A stretch of DNA of 64,000 nt from positions 2,914,001 through 2,978,000 of the forward strand of contig BLLK01000069.1 of assembly GCA_021927905.1 (NCBI GenBank). The letters run 5' to 3'. Source of the DNA: Chaetoceros tenuissimus (Eukaryota; Bacillariophyta; Thalassiosirophyceae; Chaetocerotales; Chaetocerotaceae). The notes below the pieces were generated by a model. The model was not told the DNA's origin, did no database searches, and saw only the letters and a program-made list of their open reading frames with translations. Position 1 is the first letter of the stretch. Each line of letters begins with the position of its first letter. Below are positions 10,070 through 23,374 of the stretch, one piece after another. The position numbers and the translations under genes are program-made.

Positions 10070-12724
10070 TTATGCACCACAACTGAGACAGATCTCATCA
10101 TCGTCTTCCTCCGCTTGATCCTGAGGTGCTTTTCTGTCCTTTGCCAGTTGCTCTTGGTCTACAGTGAACTTAATAGCATCTGCCTTTGGACGGGTACGCA
10201 AGTAGTACATACCAGTCTTGAGTCCCTTCTTCCATGCATAGAAATGCATACTTGTAAGTTTGGAGGTGTTAGGTTCTGCAATGTGCACATTCATACTTTG
10301 ACTTTGACAGATGTAAGCACCGCGGTCAGCAGCCATATCCAAAATCACCCTCTGAGAAATTTCCCATACTGTCTTGTATACATCACGCATGTGCTTTGGA
10401 ATCTCTGGAACATTTTGAACGGATCCACCATCTGCAATGATGCGGTTACGTACAGACTGAGTCCAAAGTCCAGCCGAAGTCAACTCTCTCAACAAATGCT
10501 TGTTAACAACAGTAAATTCTCCTGCAAGTACACGACGGTTGTACATATTGGATGTGTATGGTTCAGTACTCTCATTGTTTCCAAGAATCTGAGCAGTAGA
10601 TGCAGTAGGCATAGGAGCCATGAGAAGAGAGTTACGCATACCGTTCTCAGCAATATTCTCTTTGAGTCCCTTCCAGTCCCATCTGTCTGAAGGTGTAACT
10701 CCCCACATATCATACTGAAGAATTCCTTGACTTGCTGGTGATCCCTCGTAGGTCTCATATGGACCTTCTTGCTTTGCAAGTTCACAAGAAGCGGTACATG
10801 CTCCAAAATAGATTGTCTCGAAAATGTCCTTGTTGAGTTGCTTTGCCTTTTCTGAGTCGAATGGAATCTTAAGCATCATAAACACATCAGCAAGTCCTTG
10901 TACACCAATTCCAATTGGACGGTGACGGAAGTTAGAACTGTGAGAAGAAGTTAGAACCATACTCAAAATTGATGATGCGAAAACAAATCCAAAGATAAAT
11001 TCAATACTCACTTTTTACATTCTTGTCTTGGATAGAAGTTTCTTTCAATCACACGGTTCAAGTTTCTGGTGACAACCATACTGATTACCTTAAGTTTGTC
11101 AAAGTCGAACTTTCCATCAGTTCCCTCGTAATCAGTCGCTGGAGTACACAACTTACTGAGACTGATACTAGCAAGATTACAAACAGCAATCTCATCTGGC
11201 GCAGTGTATTCCACAATCTCGGTACAAAGATTAGAGCACTTGATAGTTCCCAAGTTCTTTTGATTAGACTTGTTGTTACAGTGATCCTTGAAAAGCATGT
11301 AAGGAGTTCCAGTTTCTACCTGACTGTCGAGAATAGCAAACCAAAGTACTTGCGCCTTCATGGTCTTTCTTCCTCTTCCCTCGCTTTCATATTTCTCGTA
11401 AAGTTCCTTGAACTCAGTACCGTAGCAGTCATCAAGTCCAGGACACTCATTAGGACACATAAGAGTCCAATCTCCATTGCTCTGTACTCTCTCCATGAAA
11501 AGATCAGGGATCCAAAGCGCGTAAAACAAATCTCTTGCTCTCTGGTTTTCATCTCCGTGATTCTTTCTCAAGTCCAAGAAAGCCATGACATCAGCATGCC
11601 ATGGTTCCAAATATGCTGCAATACTTCCTTTTCTCTTTCCACCTCCTTGGTCAACATAACGAGCAGTATTGTTAAAAACTCTCAACATTGGTACAATTCC
11701 GTTAGAAGTTCCATTGGTTCCACGAATATAACTTGCTGATGCACGAACATTACTAAGTGCCATTCCGATTCCTCCTGCATACTTTGAAATAACAGCACAG
11801 TGCTTGAGTGTATCATAAATTCCATCAATAGAATCTTCCTTCATGGACAAAAGGAAACAGGAACTCATTTGTGGGTTTGGAGTTCCAGCATTGAACAAAG
11901 TAGGGGTTGCATGAGTGAAAAATCTCTGGGAAAGAAGGTTGTAAGTCTCCAATACTCTAGGAATATCGTCCATGTGAATTCCAACAGCAACACGCATCAA
12001 CATGTGCTGTGGACGTTCTACAATTACACCATTGATTCTGAGCAAGTAAGCCTTCTCAAGAGTCTTGAATCCAAAGTAATCAAATTCAAAGTCACGGTCG
12101 TGAATCAAAGCTGCATCCAATGCATCCTTATTCTTCATGACACATTCATATACTGGAGTAGAAATCAAAGCTGCTGGAAGGTTGGTCTTTGGGTGCACAT
12201 ATTCATAAAGCGCCTTTACAGTATCTGAGAAAGATTTGGAGGTCATTTTGTGCAAGTTGGATACAGAGATACGAGCTGCAAGGATAGAACAGTCAGGATG
12301 CTGGGTAGCGAATGACGCAGCAGTCTGTGCTGCAAGCTCATCAAGCTCTACAGTGGTAACTCCAGGGTATACTCCCTGAATAACCTTTTGTGCAATTACT
12401 ACTGGATCTACGAACTACAAGATTGAAAAGAGATTTGAGTCAAAAAGAAGCATGAAGAAAATGTGTTTTGGAGTCTGCGTCATTTTTCACATATCAAAGA
12501 TATATGTGTTTTCTGCTATTCAAAGTTCTTCAACAGCGAATTTACAAAGTTCTCTCGCAGGTCATCACCATCTGGTCCTCACTCGCTAGGAGCACAGGTG
12601 TAATCTTACTTACCTTAGGATCAAGTCCATAACAGAGTTTGGTAATTCTTGAGGTAATCTTATCGAACGAAACAGAAGCCTTGCTTCCATCTCTCTTGAT
12701 CACATACATTCCACCGGACGCCAT
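10070..12724 (-). CDS. RNR1: Ribonucleoside-diphosphate reductase large subunit (class Ia, R1)
   Basis: Three exons: 12614-12724, 11012-12414 and 10070-10937 (introns 200 and 74 bp, phases 0 and 2), giving 793 residues, the usual eukaryotic R1 length. The N-terminus carries the ATP-cone ([18 protein letters not shown]). The core has the expected motifs: [20 protein letters not shown] with a redox Cys, [16 protein letters not shown], the active-site loop [28 protein letters not shown] and [17 protein letters not shown]. It ends [13 protein letters not shown], the mobile CxxC tail that re-reduces the active site. The enzyme reduces all four NDPs to dNDPs with the R2 subunit, which is not in this window. 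The second exon junction restores the invariant Asn-Ser-Asn segment, which confirms the splice. Confidence 0.97.
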
Positions 12725-13178
12725 TTTCTATATTTGTGTACTTTTAGGTTGTGAAGTTTTTAGATGACTACTCTGAATAACTTCAGTTTGTTTAATCTAT
12801 CAAACGATCCTGAGAACGGTAGATAGTAAATAATGAGGTGTATGAAATAGGTGGTTCAGTAGCAGGCCAGTGTGAAGATGTTTGATGAGAAAGCAAGTCT
12901 TGTAAATCAATTTTCTGCCAAAAAATGGCGGGCTTTTATTCCCAGATGAAAAAGCTCTTATGACAGCAGCTCTCATACTAAAACAGTCTTTTTCAATTTT
13001 TAAATTTCAAATAGACTGGCTATGTAGCTAGATTGACAATGCGGCGTAGAGTACACTTGCAAAACTTTATTGAAAATCCTATTTATATTTATTTATTGAA
13101 AATATATGCAGTATAAATAAATTCAATTTCCATTCCCATGCGAAAAATGTTTTTGGTGGAAAATTTCAATTTGTGTTT
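12725..13178. other. Intergenic, no gene seen
   Basis: About 450 bp upstream of ribonucleotide reductase and downstream of the MYND gene. No open frame or repeat stands out. It should carry the promoter of the reductase; I did not recognise a cell-cycle element. Confidence 0.5.
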
Positions 13179-15070
13179 TCATTCAAGCTCAATTATTTCT
13201 TTGCGCAGCCACTCCAAATGACTGACGTCTATTGATTCTTCAATCTTTTCTTCCTCCCCATACTCTCCATCAATTGAATTCTTTAGAAATGCTGTAAGTC
13301 TTTTAAAATAAGCACGCTTGTATTCATCTGTCCAAGGCAAGCCTTTGTTTGACTGGCAATCATTTTCATCATCACTGTCGAAACTCAATGCCTGAACAGT
13401 ATCCAATGTAGAATTCTTGCAAAGTGGGCTGTAAATGCTGAGACAGTGTTTTGTATTTGTATCACATATAGTAATGGGGATTTCTTTCGGTGTCTGCTGA
13501 ACAGTTTGTTCAGCCAGAAATATTTTTAGAATCTTCATGTTCTCAATTCTCGCCACCATATTGTTTGGTTGTTCAGATGGAATAACTACAGCACGATGTA
13601 ATGTTGTAATTGCACCATCCAGATCACCGAGTATTCTCTGAGATTTTGCTTTCCACTTATGGAGTGCTTGAAAGTTCCATATCATATCTTTTTTATTCTG
13701 CTTGATATATCTTTCATAATCATTTATCACTTCTTGATGTAACCCTAGATGATATTTGCACTCAAGCTTTCCACCGGGGATACCAATATTGACATAGTTC
13801 TTGAGTCTTTCATTGAAAGGTGTCAACGATGGCTTCGATAGGATGAATTCGAGATGATTGTAAATTGACAATCCTTCGTGAAATTTCCCAAGCTTTACAA
13901 ATATCTCGGCACGAAGAAAGATAAGGTCATATCTCACCAAAGTCCACGGTTCATCCTCGTCTTCATCTTTAATAGAAGAGCATTGAATTGTACCTGAACC
14001 ATCTCCATAAAGTCTAGTGTCAAGGTTGTTTAAAGTCTCAAGGGCTTGTTCATTTCTACCCAGCAATTTCATCAAGACAGCCAATTGATAGTTTGCCATT
14101 CTATCAAACTTTCTAACATTTGTGATCTTCATAATATCTCGGGCAGCATTTCTGAGAAACGCTTCTTTCTCATGAATACACAGTGGATAACTCATTGCAT
14201 ATCTGGTATGAAATAAAGGTTAGAACATGTGAACTTTTGTGCTGCTTTGAATCTAAAACAATGAACATATTAAAACTTACAATTTGTACGCTTCACTTTT
14301 TCTCAGTAAATAGCCTCGTATATCAGTATCATGCTTACGATTGCATGGGCAATGGTATTTCCAATGCCAATCATCATCCTCATAGCCTTTACCCGTCAAG
14401 TCATTCCAATAGTCGATGCAATTCCAACACATGACATGGTTACAACCATGCATCTTGACTGGATCTACTGGGCGCTTTTCTTCACACACGATACATGGTC
14501 CTTTTAAAGCCAGATGTTCATATCCTTGCACAGCACACCTGAGTCTATTGAAGATATTGGAACTAGACTTGACATTTACTGCTTTGCATGATTGCTTGTG
14601 AGAGTGCACCACTTGTCCATCCTCAACACCTTTCCAGTGTGCACTTTGACATTCCTTGGAGCAGTAATAGGCAAGCTTACAATTTGAGCAAATCTTTGTA
14701 GGCCTAGGTTTGTTACAAATTGGATTAGTACATGTCAGGTACTTCTTTGATAATACACTTGCTTCTTTCAATAGCTTTGAATTCTGGCTTTGATCACAGG
14801 AACAAGTCTTCAGTCTATTTACCACAATACAAATGTTGGGAGGAGTCTGATTCAAGTTCATATTTCCATTCGTAACGTCAAGATCTATCAAAATGTATGG
14901 CTGTCTTCTTGATTGAAATCGGTAATTGTAATATGGTAAGGATTAGAGTTATTTCCTGGAGATAAAGTACAAATAAAAGGTACTTTCCTTAGTGAGAACA
15001 CTTCCCTCTTCATCTGCTCGGGTAAAACAAAATTTTGTCTGCAGTAGTCGCCAAAATCTGTCGTATCCAT
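13179..15070 (-). CDS. MYND zinc finger protein with RING-like and TPR-like regions
   Basis: Three exons: 14984-15070, 14281-14900 and 13179-14202 (introns 83 and 78 bp, phases 0 and 2), 576 residues. The first intron was placed by phase: donor GTACCT, acceptor ACAG. Parts in order: a short N-terminal region; a MYND finger with CTNPICNKPRPTKICSNC, YYCSKECQSAHW, then a spaced His and Cys ending HKQSC; a second zinc-binding segment (CIVCEEKRP, GCNHVMCWNCIDYW, CPC) that resembles a RING; and a ~330-residue helical C-terminus with paired helices such as NYQLAVLMKLLGRNEQALETL, which look like TPRs. MYND domains bind proline-rich partners. Histone methyltransferase (SET) motifs are absent, so this is an adaptor or possible ubiquitin ligase rather than a SMYD enzyme. 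Exact target unknown. Confidence 0.75.
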
Positions 15071-15368
15071 GTCAACTATGTACGGTCCCTTAATTTAAAT
15101 TAAATTATCTAGCTAGAGTTTCTCAATTATCAAGCTAGTCAGAAATGAAGATGATTAACATGTACAGACGAAAGTGATCCGGATCATCGAGCATGCTGAA
15201 TGCTGAATGCAAATGTATCTCCCTTTGTTTGTTCATTTTTCATTGTAGTTCAGGAAATAAGAAGGAATACAAGTACGCATTCAATCAGACAGTATTTAGA
15301 AAACCTGGATCAAGTCGATTAGAAATCTGAATGAAGAGAGCGGATTATTTTTCACATTGTAGAAAAAA

Positions 15369-16553
15369 ATGAGTGTGCATAACAAGCAAGAGGGAGGGAA
15401 ATGCGAAGTCCCTCTGACAGCTTTACAACTATTCCATAACAACAGCAGAAGAAAGAAGAATGGATCTGAACCCAATAATTTATCTCTACAGACAGATCAA
15501 AATGCAGTATCGATGCCAATTCCTTTATTACTTCCTCCGTCAAAATCAGGAACAAGCGATAAATCTACCAACCATGACAATGACTGGCTAACTCTAGGCC
15601 AGAAACATATAGGATCCATCACGGAGCTTTCTGGAGAAGGAGGAACAGGAAAAACACAATTTCTCTTATCGCTATGCCTTACGACCGCTCTGTTACAAAC
15701 AGATACATTGAATACTAATGTAGGACATTCGGCTGTAGAAAACAAAAGACCTCGAGATTTTGATGAGTCCCAAGTCCTGAGTAATCAACAACAAAAGAAA
15801 AGACACATTAGTGAATTTCAGCAATCTATCTTGCCTGAAGCCCATCATGAATCAATTGAGTTTTGTGAAGCGTTGTTTGTATCAATGGGAGAATCAACGT
15901 CGTCTTCTCAGATTGCACATAGATTGCATCAAATGGCAGCTGCAAGGTCCGAAGAAATACCGTCGTCTCAATCATCTCCATCAACAATACGCCAAGTGAT
16001 GGAAAGAGTACATACTCGCATCATTCACAACACTGAAGAATTTATTGATTTGATTGCTGAGTTGCCCCATATCCTCAAATATGGTTTGAATCAAGGAAAC
16101 GGACAAAATGTAACAAACAAAAAGAGTCGATCCAATATTAGGCTTGTAGTTCTAGATAGTATTGCAGGATTGTACCGTATGGATGATAGTGTACAAAGTG
16201 ATAAATTCTTCTATATGAAACGAAGTGAAGAGTTGTTTGGTATCTCGGCGAAATTGAAACGCATATCAAAAGATTTTGGTGTCCATATCATCATCACCAA
16301 TCAAGTGACAACAACGCTTGAAGGAAATGTTTCAACTGGCGTGTGGAACCCAATTGATGGGAAAGTTCCTTCTCTAGGATTATCATGGAGTTGTTGTGTG
16401 AATGAGCGCTATTTTTTGAGTAGAAAAGAAATTTCTATGGGAGATAGTACGAGATTTGCGAGACGGCTTCATCTTTTGGCCTCGTCTCATTCTGAACAAG
16501 GCAAGAATGTTGAAATTCAGATTGAAACCAAGGGAGTGAGTTCTAAATTGTAA
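15369..16553 (+). CDS. XRCC3: RAD51 paralogue, XRCC3-like
   Basis: A single exon of 394 codons beginning at the first ATG. RecA-family motifs: GSITELSGEGGTGKTQFLLS (Walker A), IRLVVLDSIAGLYRMD (Walker B), and HIIITNQVTT, followed by a segment ending VPSLGLSWSCCVNERYFLSR that matches the XRCC3 subgroup (PxLGLxW). A low-complexity insertion of about 60 residues follows the Walker A helix (KRPRDFDESQ and QQQKKRH). XRCC3 acts with RAD51C in homologous recombination and Holliday junction processing in the nucleus. The family is certain; the assignment to XRCC3 rather than another paralogue rests on the C-terminal strand and the spacing and is moderately sure. Its start lies 298 bp from the divergent MYND gene. 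Confidence 0.82.
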   Translation: MSVHNKQEGGKCEVPLTALQLFHNNSRRKKNGSEPNNLSLQTDQNAVSMPIPLLLPPSKSGTSDKSTNHDNDWLTLGQKHIGSITELSGEGGTGKTQFLLSLCLTTALLQTDTLNTNVGHSAVENKRPRDFDESQVLSNQQQKKRHISEFQQSILPEAHHESIEFCEALFVSMGESTSSSQIAHRLHQMAAARSEEIPSSQSSPSTIRQVMERVHTRIIHNTEEFIDLIAELPHILKYGLNQGNGQNVTNKKSRSNIRLVVLDSIAGLYRMDDSVQSDKFFYMKRSEELFGISAKLKRISKDFGVHIIITNQVTTTLEGNVSTGVWNPIDGKVPSLGLSWSCCVNERYFLSRKEISMGDSTRFARRLHLLASSHSEQGKNVEIQIETKGVSSKL

Positions 16554-16686
16554 TAAAATGAAATAGAGAACACACCACTGTATCAGAAAGATTTTGGAAT
16601 CCAATAACATGTACTTTATAAAGTTTATTTTTTATCTCTGCCTCTTTTCCCCTTCATCAACATACTTTCAGATAATGTAGTATTTC

Positions 16687-18386
16687 TTACACTTGGCAAG
16701 TGACTGGGCAATTTGCGCGAACGACATAGTTTCTGCATTTCCTGGTGGTGTTTGTCGCGGCCCATGAGCAAGTTCTTTCATTACCATTTGGGAGAGTGAA
16801 GGATCCCACAGTATCAAATGGGGTACATGACGCTCCACAAGTTACAGGACAGAGATCGGAGACATTTGCCTTATTACAACGACTTGTATTCATAGATGCC
16901 CACTTACAGTGCCTATTTCTTCCGTTGACCTGAAACTTGTAGTCAACATCTTGGCAAGTGTCATCGTTGTCAGGACCATCTGGGCCATCAGGGCCATCCG
17001 ATTTATCACCACCTCCACACACACAACAAGCTTCGTTAGCTGTCTTTCCACCCATGCCTTCGAAAAAGTCACCAAATTCAGCACAGTTATTATCTTGTCC
17101 ATACCAAGAACAATCGTAATCTGCCCCATCAGAGTCATACCAATTCAAAGGGGAATCTACGCAAGAAGGTGGTGAAGGAGTAGGAGGACTTGGGGTAGGT
17201 GGAGTTGGAGTAGGAGGACTTGGGGTAGGTGGTGTAGGCGTAGGACCAGGATCATTGCCACCGCAAAAATCTGGCTTTGGCGATGAATGATCTGCACAAA
17301 TGGTTTCTGTTATCCAATCGTAACGATGTGCGACACGAGCGTAGACACCAGGCTATAGCAAGGAAAAGTGTCGATGAGATGAGATGAAAATAATCATATA
17401 TCGGAATAGTAAAAGGGTCAATTGAAGACTTACATAATTTGGATCAGCACATCCAATGCCCCACGACACAATTCCTGCAAGAACATTGTTATCAGCATCA
17501 TATAATGGACCGCCTGAATCACCTTGGCATGAGTCTTGATTTGGATCCGCCGCGCACATCATTTCATTTCCTGTGATGCCATTTCCATAAGAATTTCTGC
17601 ATTCACTGTTTGAAACGTACTTGACTTCAACTTCCTTGAGCCTGGTTGAAATGTTTCCAGTCTCAGTAGTACCGAAGCCGATAGGGTACAAATTAGCTTT
17701 TCCATTACTGTAGTACGGGGACTTGTCATCATCCAAAGGGACAGGTGTTGTTGTGACTCTAGAAGATAACTTCACAAGTGCAAAATCGTATTCTACAGTG
17801 TTGCTATTGTAGAGTGGGTCGCTGACTCCCTTGACAACTGATCTTCTCTCTCTTGTTTGACCACAGTTGTTGTTAGCCGACCAATCAGAGTTTTGGCATA
17901 AGGCTCCAATCTCAAACGCGAGATTGCCAAAGCCACCCTCTACACAGTGTGCCGCTGTTAGAACCCATTCTGGCGAGACCAAAGAACCACCACACCCCTT
18001 GAAACTGTAGTCAGATGGCCATGCCATTTTCGCAAACCACGGGTGTTTATCGTTTGGAACATCAACACCATTGATGATCCTCTGTGATTTACTTGCAGTG
18101 CTTCCTTTTGCTAGCTTCTCACTCCAAACTTTACAAATCTAAGCAAAATGATGAGAAGGTGTTTTATGTATGATACCCTAAAGAAAAATTTACTTACCGG
18201 AAGATATTTGTTATTCGGGTTTTTGCAAATGCATTTATAGTGTTCTTGGTTACTTTCGTCACTGCAATCAACTGCTGAAGAAAGGTTTCTCTGATGAGAG
18301 AACTCAATCTCAGTGTTGTCAGCGCCAGTGGTAGCAAGTGAGAGTGATAAGAATGTAACAAGTATAGCTTTCTTGAAATATGTCAT
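16687..18386 (-). CDS. Secreted trypsin-like serine protease with C-terminal ShK-like modules
   Basis: Three exons: 18198-18386, 17434-18138 and 16687-17352 (introns 59 and 81 bp, phase 0), 519 residues. A signal peptide (KKAILVTFLSLSLATTG) is followed by a pro-region, the activation site RIINGVDV, and an S1 domain with catalytic His (LTAAHC), Asp (EYDFALVKL) and Ser (QGDSGGPLYD). Asp six residues before the Ser predicts trypsin-type specificity for Lys/Arg. The third exon restores the PGVYARV segment of S1, confirming the splice. Then comes a Pro/Thr/Ser linker of repeated PPTPSPPTP type, a Cys-rich segment, a GPDGPDGPD run, and two ShK-like six-cysteine modules ending CPVTC. Chymotrypsin-fold proteases with such tails are common in diatom secretomes. 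Likely an extracellular or vacuolar digestive or signalling protease. Confidence 0.9.
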
Positions 18387-19102
18387 GATTGTTTGTGATT
18401 GTTGTTTAGTTTCGTTTCTTGGATGGATACTTTTTATGAGGAAAAGAATTGGAAGAAATTGAAAGGATGTAGATTAAAGCTGATTGAAGAATCGTGCCAA
18501 AAAGGTCATTAGGTGAAAGGAAAGTCTTTTAAATTTTCAAACAATTGAAATAAGTAAAATTTAGCTAGTCGGACAAAATATTTTTCCCTTTGGTCGGTCA
18601 TATGTCTGTTTCAGGGGATAATAAGATTTTTGCACTACTGCACAATGAATAAATATTTTATTCATCCAAGATTGATTTTATGTGTTAAGAAATGAAGTAC
18701 ATCCAATAATGATTTTGCAATTAGTTGCTATCACTTGCATTATGAGTGTTGATTCTTTAGAAGTGTTGATTTATTTGGTCCCAATATTATACGTATCATA
18801 TTTTTGACCTAGCCAGGAGTAGGAAGGGAAGACTGATGATTGCATCTGTTACGAATACTTGCGAAGTGTGGAAAGTACGGATAGATTTATTACTAAAGAA
18901 AAGGAATGAATTGAATGTATAGCAACATCAACATATCTACATCCACATGTCTAAATTATAGTTTCTGGAAAATATTCCTCAAGATTGAAAGAAAAACGTG
19001 CAAGTTCATTTATCCGGGAGTAAACATGGACTTCGCACATCGTGTCGAGGTGACATCAATCTCATGTCGAAATAACAAATTATATCACTTTCTTGCATTA
19101 GT
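18387..19102. other. Intergenic, no gene seen
   Basis: About 715 bp upstream of the protease gene and downstream of the P-type ATPase, all minus strand. Only short open frames occur and none resembles a protein. It contains AT-rich tracts and would include the protease promoter and the ATPase 3' UTR. Confidence 0.5.
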
Positions 19103-22100
19103 TTATACATGAATGACTCTACTTCTGACTGTTGTTGTGTTTCGTCTATTGCCAATATCTTCTACAACTGGATCAGATGTGTACTTATCCTCGTTTGAAT
19201 CAAACGAACTTTGGCTCTTCATTTTGCTTTTGCTCGTGAAGACTGGGTAATTGTGCCCGCTATCACTAAACCACCTTGAGAAAAATTTCTTTCTGATTGT
19301 GTCGAGAACTAGCACAGATGATGATAATAATAAAACAAGTACCATATCCGAAAACGAAAGAGCTTCGGTTTGGAAGATTTCTTGGAGTGGCTTAAAATAA
19401 ATCACAGCCAATTGTCCAATTATGGAACCACCCACTGCATATAGAAAGCTTGGATTCTCTGTAAAACTGATTTCGTAGAAACATCTATCTGATGAACGGC
19501 AAGCGTAGGCATTGAATAAATCGCAATTGACAAAAGTCATGAAGGTCATGGTTGTATCTCTTCTGGATATTGCATTCCCATCCATTTCCTTGGCAAACAC
19601 TGAAAGTGTTAATATTACAATCAGTACAGCACTTGAAATAGCTCGCAGAAGAAGAGCTTTCGTCAACAAAGGATCGGTAGATTTTCGTGGTTTTGCTTTG
19701 AGAATTCTTTCATCTACAGGTTCTACTCCCAAAGACTGGGCTGGTGGTCCATCCATAATGATCTAAAATTTTTCATGTTAGTCCAGAATGATGTATGCAA
19801 TATACATTTCGCTGGGGTCGGTACTTACATTTATCCACAGGATTTGCATCGCATTCAAAGGTGAGGGAAGTCCGAGAATTGTCGCAAAGCATTCCATGCT
19901 GAGGGCAGCAAATGATGTACTTAGTTGAAAGGCAAGAAAGTTTCGAATGTTGAAAAAAATGCCTTTCCCACCCGCTACAGCAGTCACGATTGTACAAAAG
20001 TTATCATCAGCAAGAACGACGTCAGCTGCTTCTTTTGCGACATCTGTTCCTCCTTTCCCCATGGCAACTCCAATGTCTGCAGCTTTGAGTGCAATAGCAT
20101 CATTCACTCCGTCACCTGTCATTGCAACAACTTCACCTTGAGACTGGAAAGCTCTCACTAAAGCCAGCTTATGTCGCGGTGCGACTCTGTAAAATATTTT
20201 AACTCCTAATATTGAATCAGCCAGCCTTTGCGGTGGGAATGCATCAATTTGTTCACCACTCAATGCTGTGAATGAAGAAAATTGTAAGTATATGAATATG
20301 CTTGAAATTGTTGAAGATCGCTTGCAAATGTCTTACCAAGTCCTGCACCAAATTCCAAATCGTCAAATGGATTGTGAGATACTGGAGAAGAATCGCCAAT
20401 GTCAGATTCATTCTGCATTTCAAGAGCTGCTTGTTTTGGTCCAATGATTCCGCATCGCTTTCCAATTGCTAGAGCAGTTTCTTTGGAATCCCCAGTCAAC
20501 ATCATCACTCTGACACCACTTTGTTGTAAATTCAAAACTGCCTCAGGAACTCCTTCTCTTGGTGGATCCTCCATTCCTACCAGTCCAGCAAAAGTTAAAT
20601 CATCCAAGGACGGTCCATATGCCATAGCTAGAACTCTTAGGCCACTTGAAGCCATCCTTCTTGATTGACTCAACACACGTCTTCGACCCTTTTCAGTGAA
20701 AGTAGTAGCTGAAGAATCTGCAGCGATATGAGATTGGCATTCGCCCAAAATAGCTTCAGGCATACCTTTCACAAAATAAAGTGCACCATCATTTTTAAAG
20801 CCGTTCACAGAATTTTTGCGCTGAGCAGCAAGTTTGAATGCTTGACAAGAATGTTCACTAAGTGGACGAGCTATAACCTCCATCCTTTTACGATCACTTG
20901 TGAATGGAACCTCCTGAATGCGATGATACTGCGTCCTTGGATCCAAAACTTTTGATTTTGCTGCACCTATTATTAGAGCCAGTTCAGTTGGCTGTCCAGA
21001 ATACGTTACTTGTGCGTGTTTATCATCTTCAATTGAATATGTTGCGTTATTACATATACATGCGACACCAAACAAAGCCTGCATTGCACTAAATTCCATA
21101 CTTGTCTCTATAACTTTTTGCTCTCCAGACTGAGTCTTGTCAGTGTTATCTGTTTGAGTGCTTCGCATTAGTGATCCCTTGCGTGGATCATACCCGACTC
21201 CAGTCAATCCAAAAGAGAGTGATGGATATGCCAAAGTATAGATACTTCTTGCAGTCATTTCATTTTGAGTCTTTGAAGTATATAAGCATTAGAAATATCT
21301 CAACATGTAAAGTTAGCAAAAAGGAAGAATTGGATACATACCAAAGTCCCTGTCTTATCTGACGCAACAATTGTCGCGCATCCCAAAGATTCAACAGACG
21401 TTAATTTCTTCACAATGGCATTAGATTTTGCCATTCTCAACACGCCCAATGCCAAAGTGACAGTCACACAGATTGGTAATCCTTCTGGGATAGCCGCTAC
21501 TGCTAAACTTACTGCAACTGTCACAGTTTCAAGGAACGGTCTTCCTAAACACCAACCCAACAAAGCCATTAATGCAATGACAACGCTACTAAGAAATGCC
21601 AAAGATTTACCAAGCTCATCAATTTTCACTTGCAATGGACTCTTACGATTTTCAAGATTGCGTAATTCATCTGCAACTTTTCCAAATTCTGTATCATTTC
21701 CGACTGCAACTACAATTGCTCTTCCTCTTCCCGAACAAACTAATGTCCCCATAAATGCAATGTTCTTTTGTTCTGTCAGAGGTGGATCTGAATTATTTGA
21801 TGAATAGGTTTCAAGACATGCTCCAGTTTTTGTTATGGATTTATTCTCTCCAGTCAATGAACTCTCATTCACTTTGAGTTCAACAGAATCAACAAGACGA
21901 CAGTCTGCAGGTACACGGCTATATTTTTGAATGTGAGACATTATATATTCCATAGAAAAGAGATATTGCCATGACTTTAAGTCGAGGCGATAATGGGAAA
22001 TTCAAGCACTTACTCCCCCGTTGATAAAAGAATTGAATCTCCAACCACAAGATCTTTAGCTGGGTATTTATCTCTTACTTGTCCATCTCGCATCACAGTA

Positions 22101-22711
22101 CAAGTATGTGGAACTAAATCTGATAATTTATCAAGTGCAGCTTCACTCCTATACTCCTGTACAGCAGCAACCAAGCTGACAATCGTCAATGCCAATCCAA
22201 TACTAACGGCATCCGCAGTTTGCTTCAAAGCAAGAGAAATTGCCGCTGAAACCAATAGCATAATATTTAAAGGTTCATCAAATTGCGATAGGAAAGCGCC
22301 AAAAGTTGGGTAGAACCAAGGTGCTATTCTCTTGATATATTTTATTTCAGGAATTGTGATTTTGTCAAAAAAACAAGTTGTCTTTTCTTTGTCGTCGTCT
22401 TCACCCTCGACAACATTTTTTCCAAAAAGGAGACGAATTAGTCGAGCTTGTTTGGTAGACCACCCACGAGACATGAGATGATCATTAGATTGCTCATGTC
22501 GTAAGGAACCCAGCAGTTTCTCGTCGTGCTCGCTTATTCCTTCTATTGCAATGGTTAATAGCTCTGACATTTTTCTTCCAACTTCATCTTCGTTCCATGA
22601 ACACTCTTCTTTTCGCGTGTATGGGTAAGCACCGTCATTCCCCGATATTTCATTCAGAGAAGGAGATGAATTGTTTGACGAGAAAGAAAAGTTTCTTCCA
22701 AAGGATGGCAT
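19103..22711 (-). CDS. P-type Ca2+/Mn2+-ATPase, secretory-pathway (SPCA/PMR1) type
   Basis: Five exons: 22014-22711, 21342-21918, 20337-21270, 19829-20265 and 19103-19762 (introns 95, 71, 71 and 66 bp; phases 2, 0, 1, 0), 1101 residues. Motifs in order: the actuator TGE ([11 protein letters not shown]); [18 protein letters not shown] in M4; the phosphorylation site SDKTGTLTQNE, rejoined across an intron; the P-domain [10 protein letters not shown] and [21 protein letters not shown]; and the M6 segment [18 protein letters not shown]. The C-terminal half ([34 protein letters not shown]) matches Golgi SPCA pumps rather than SERCA. SPCA pumps load the Golgi with calcium and manganese, needed by manganese-dependent glycosyltransferases. 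The ~100-residue N-terminal extension is divergent. Confidence 0.92.
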
Positions 22712-23374
22712 ATTTGTATTTGTTTTTCTTTTCGCTGTGGTTTAAATCATGAAGTTACATGTATGTAATTGTGGTATTAATTCAATCGTCTGAATCACGA
22801 GTAGTTTGTGTGTAATTCTGTAAGGTGTGTGAGATTGTTGCTTCTGCTTCAAATTTTCCGTTGAGCAAAGTCGGTTAAAATCTGGTAACGGTGGTACGTA
22901 GTTCAAATTATAAAAAATGAAAATGAATACTAATGGGGTATATCAAACTGCTATATTACTGAGATCTGTCTAGACAAAGCATCACAATCTTTATTTATAA
23001 AATATATCTTAATATGAAAGAAAAGGAGGTATGGAAGGAAGGAGATTGAAATATTTGACTTAAAACAAAAATGCTCAAGGAATTACGTAATAGCGACTAC
23101 TGATTCAGTACCGTCAATGTTTCATAAAATTTGTCCGTCCGAAAGAGGGAATTATGAGATAAGTGACCAATGATGACTCCCTCCTCCCTCATCCCTCACA
23201 TATCTCCAATACAAAATTGTATCGCCTCTTCTATATTAATATATTCTCATATATCCCATCATCAAAAACTGCAAAGCAAAAGAGAGCTGAAGAGAGATAT
23301 TATATAGTAGCAAAGATTCAATAGTATTGTAAAAGTAGGACCTTCCTAGTACTTGAAATCTAGAGCAGTGCTTG
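22712..23374. other. Divergent intergenic region, no gene seen
   Basis: About 660 bp between the divergently transcribed ATPase and glycosyltransferase genes. It has no gene-like frame. Both promoters must lie here. Confidence 0.5.

Noticed and set aside
10040-12228. Several plus-strand frames of 140-240 codons
   Set aside because: They are antisense to ribonucleotide reductase, whose minus-strand reading is unambiguous.
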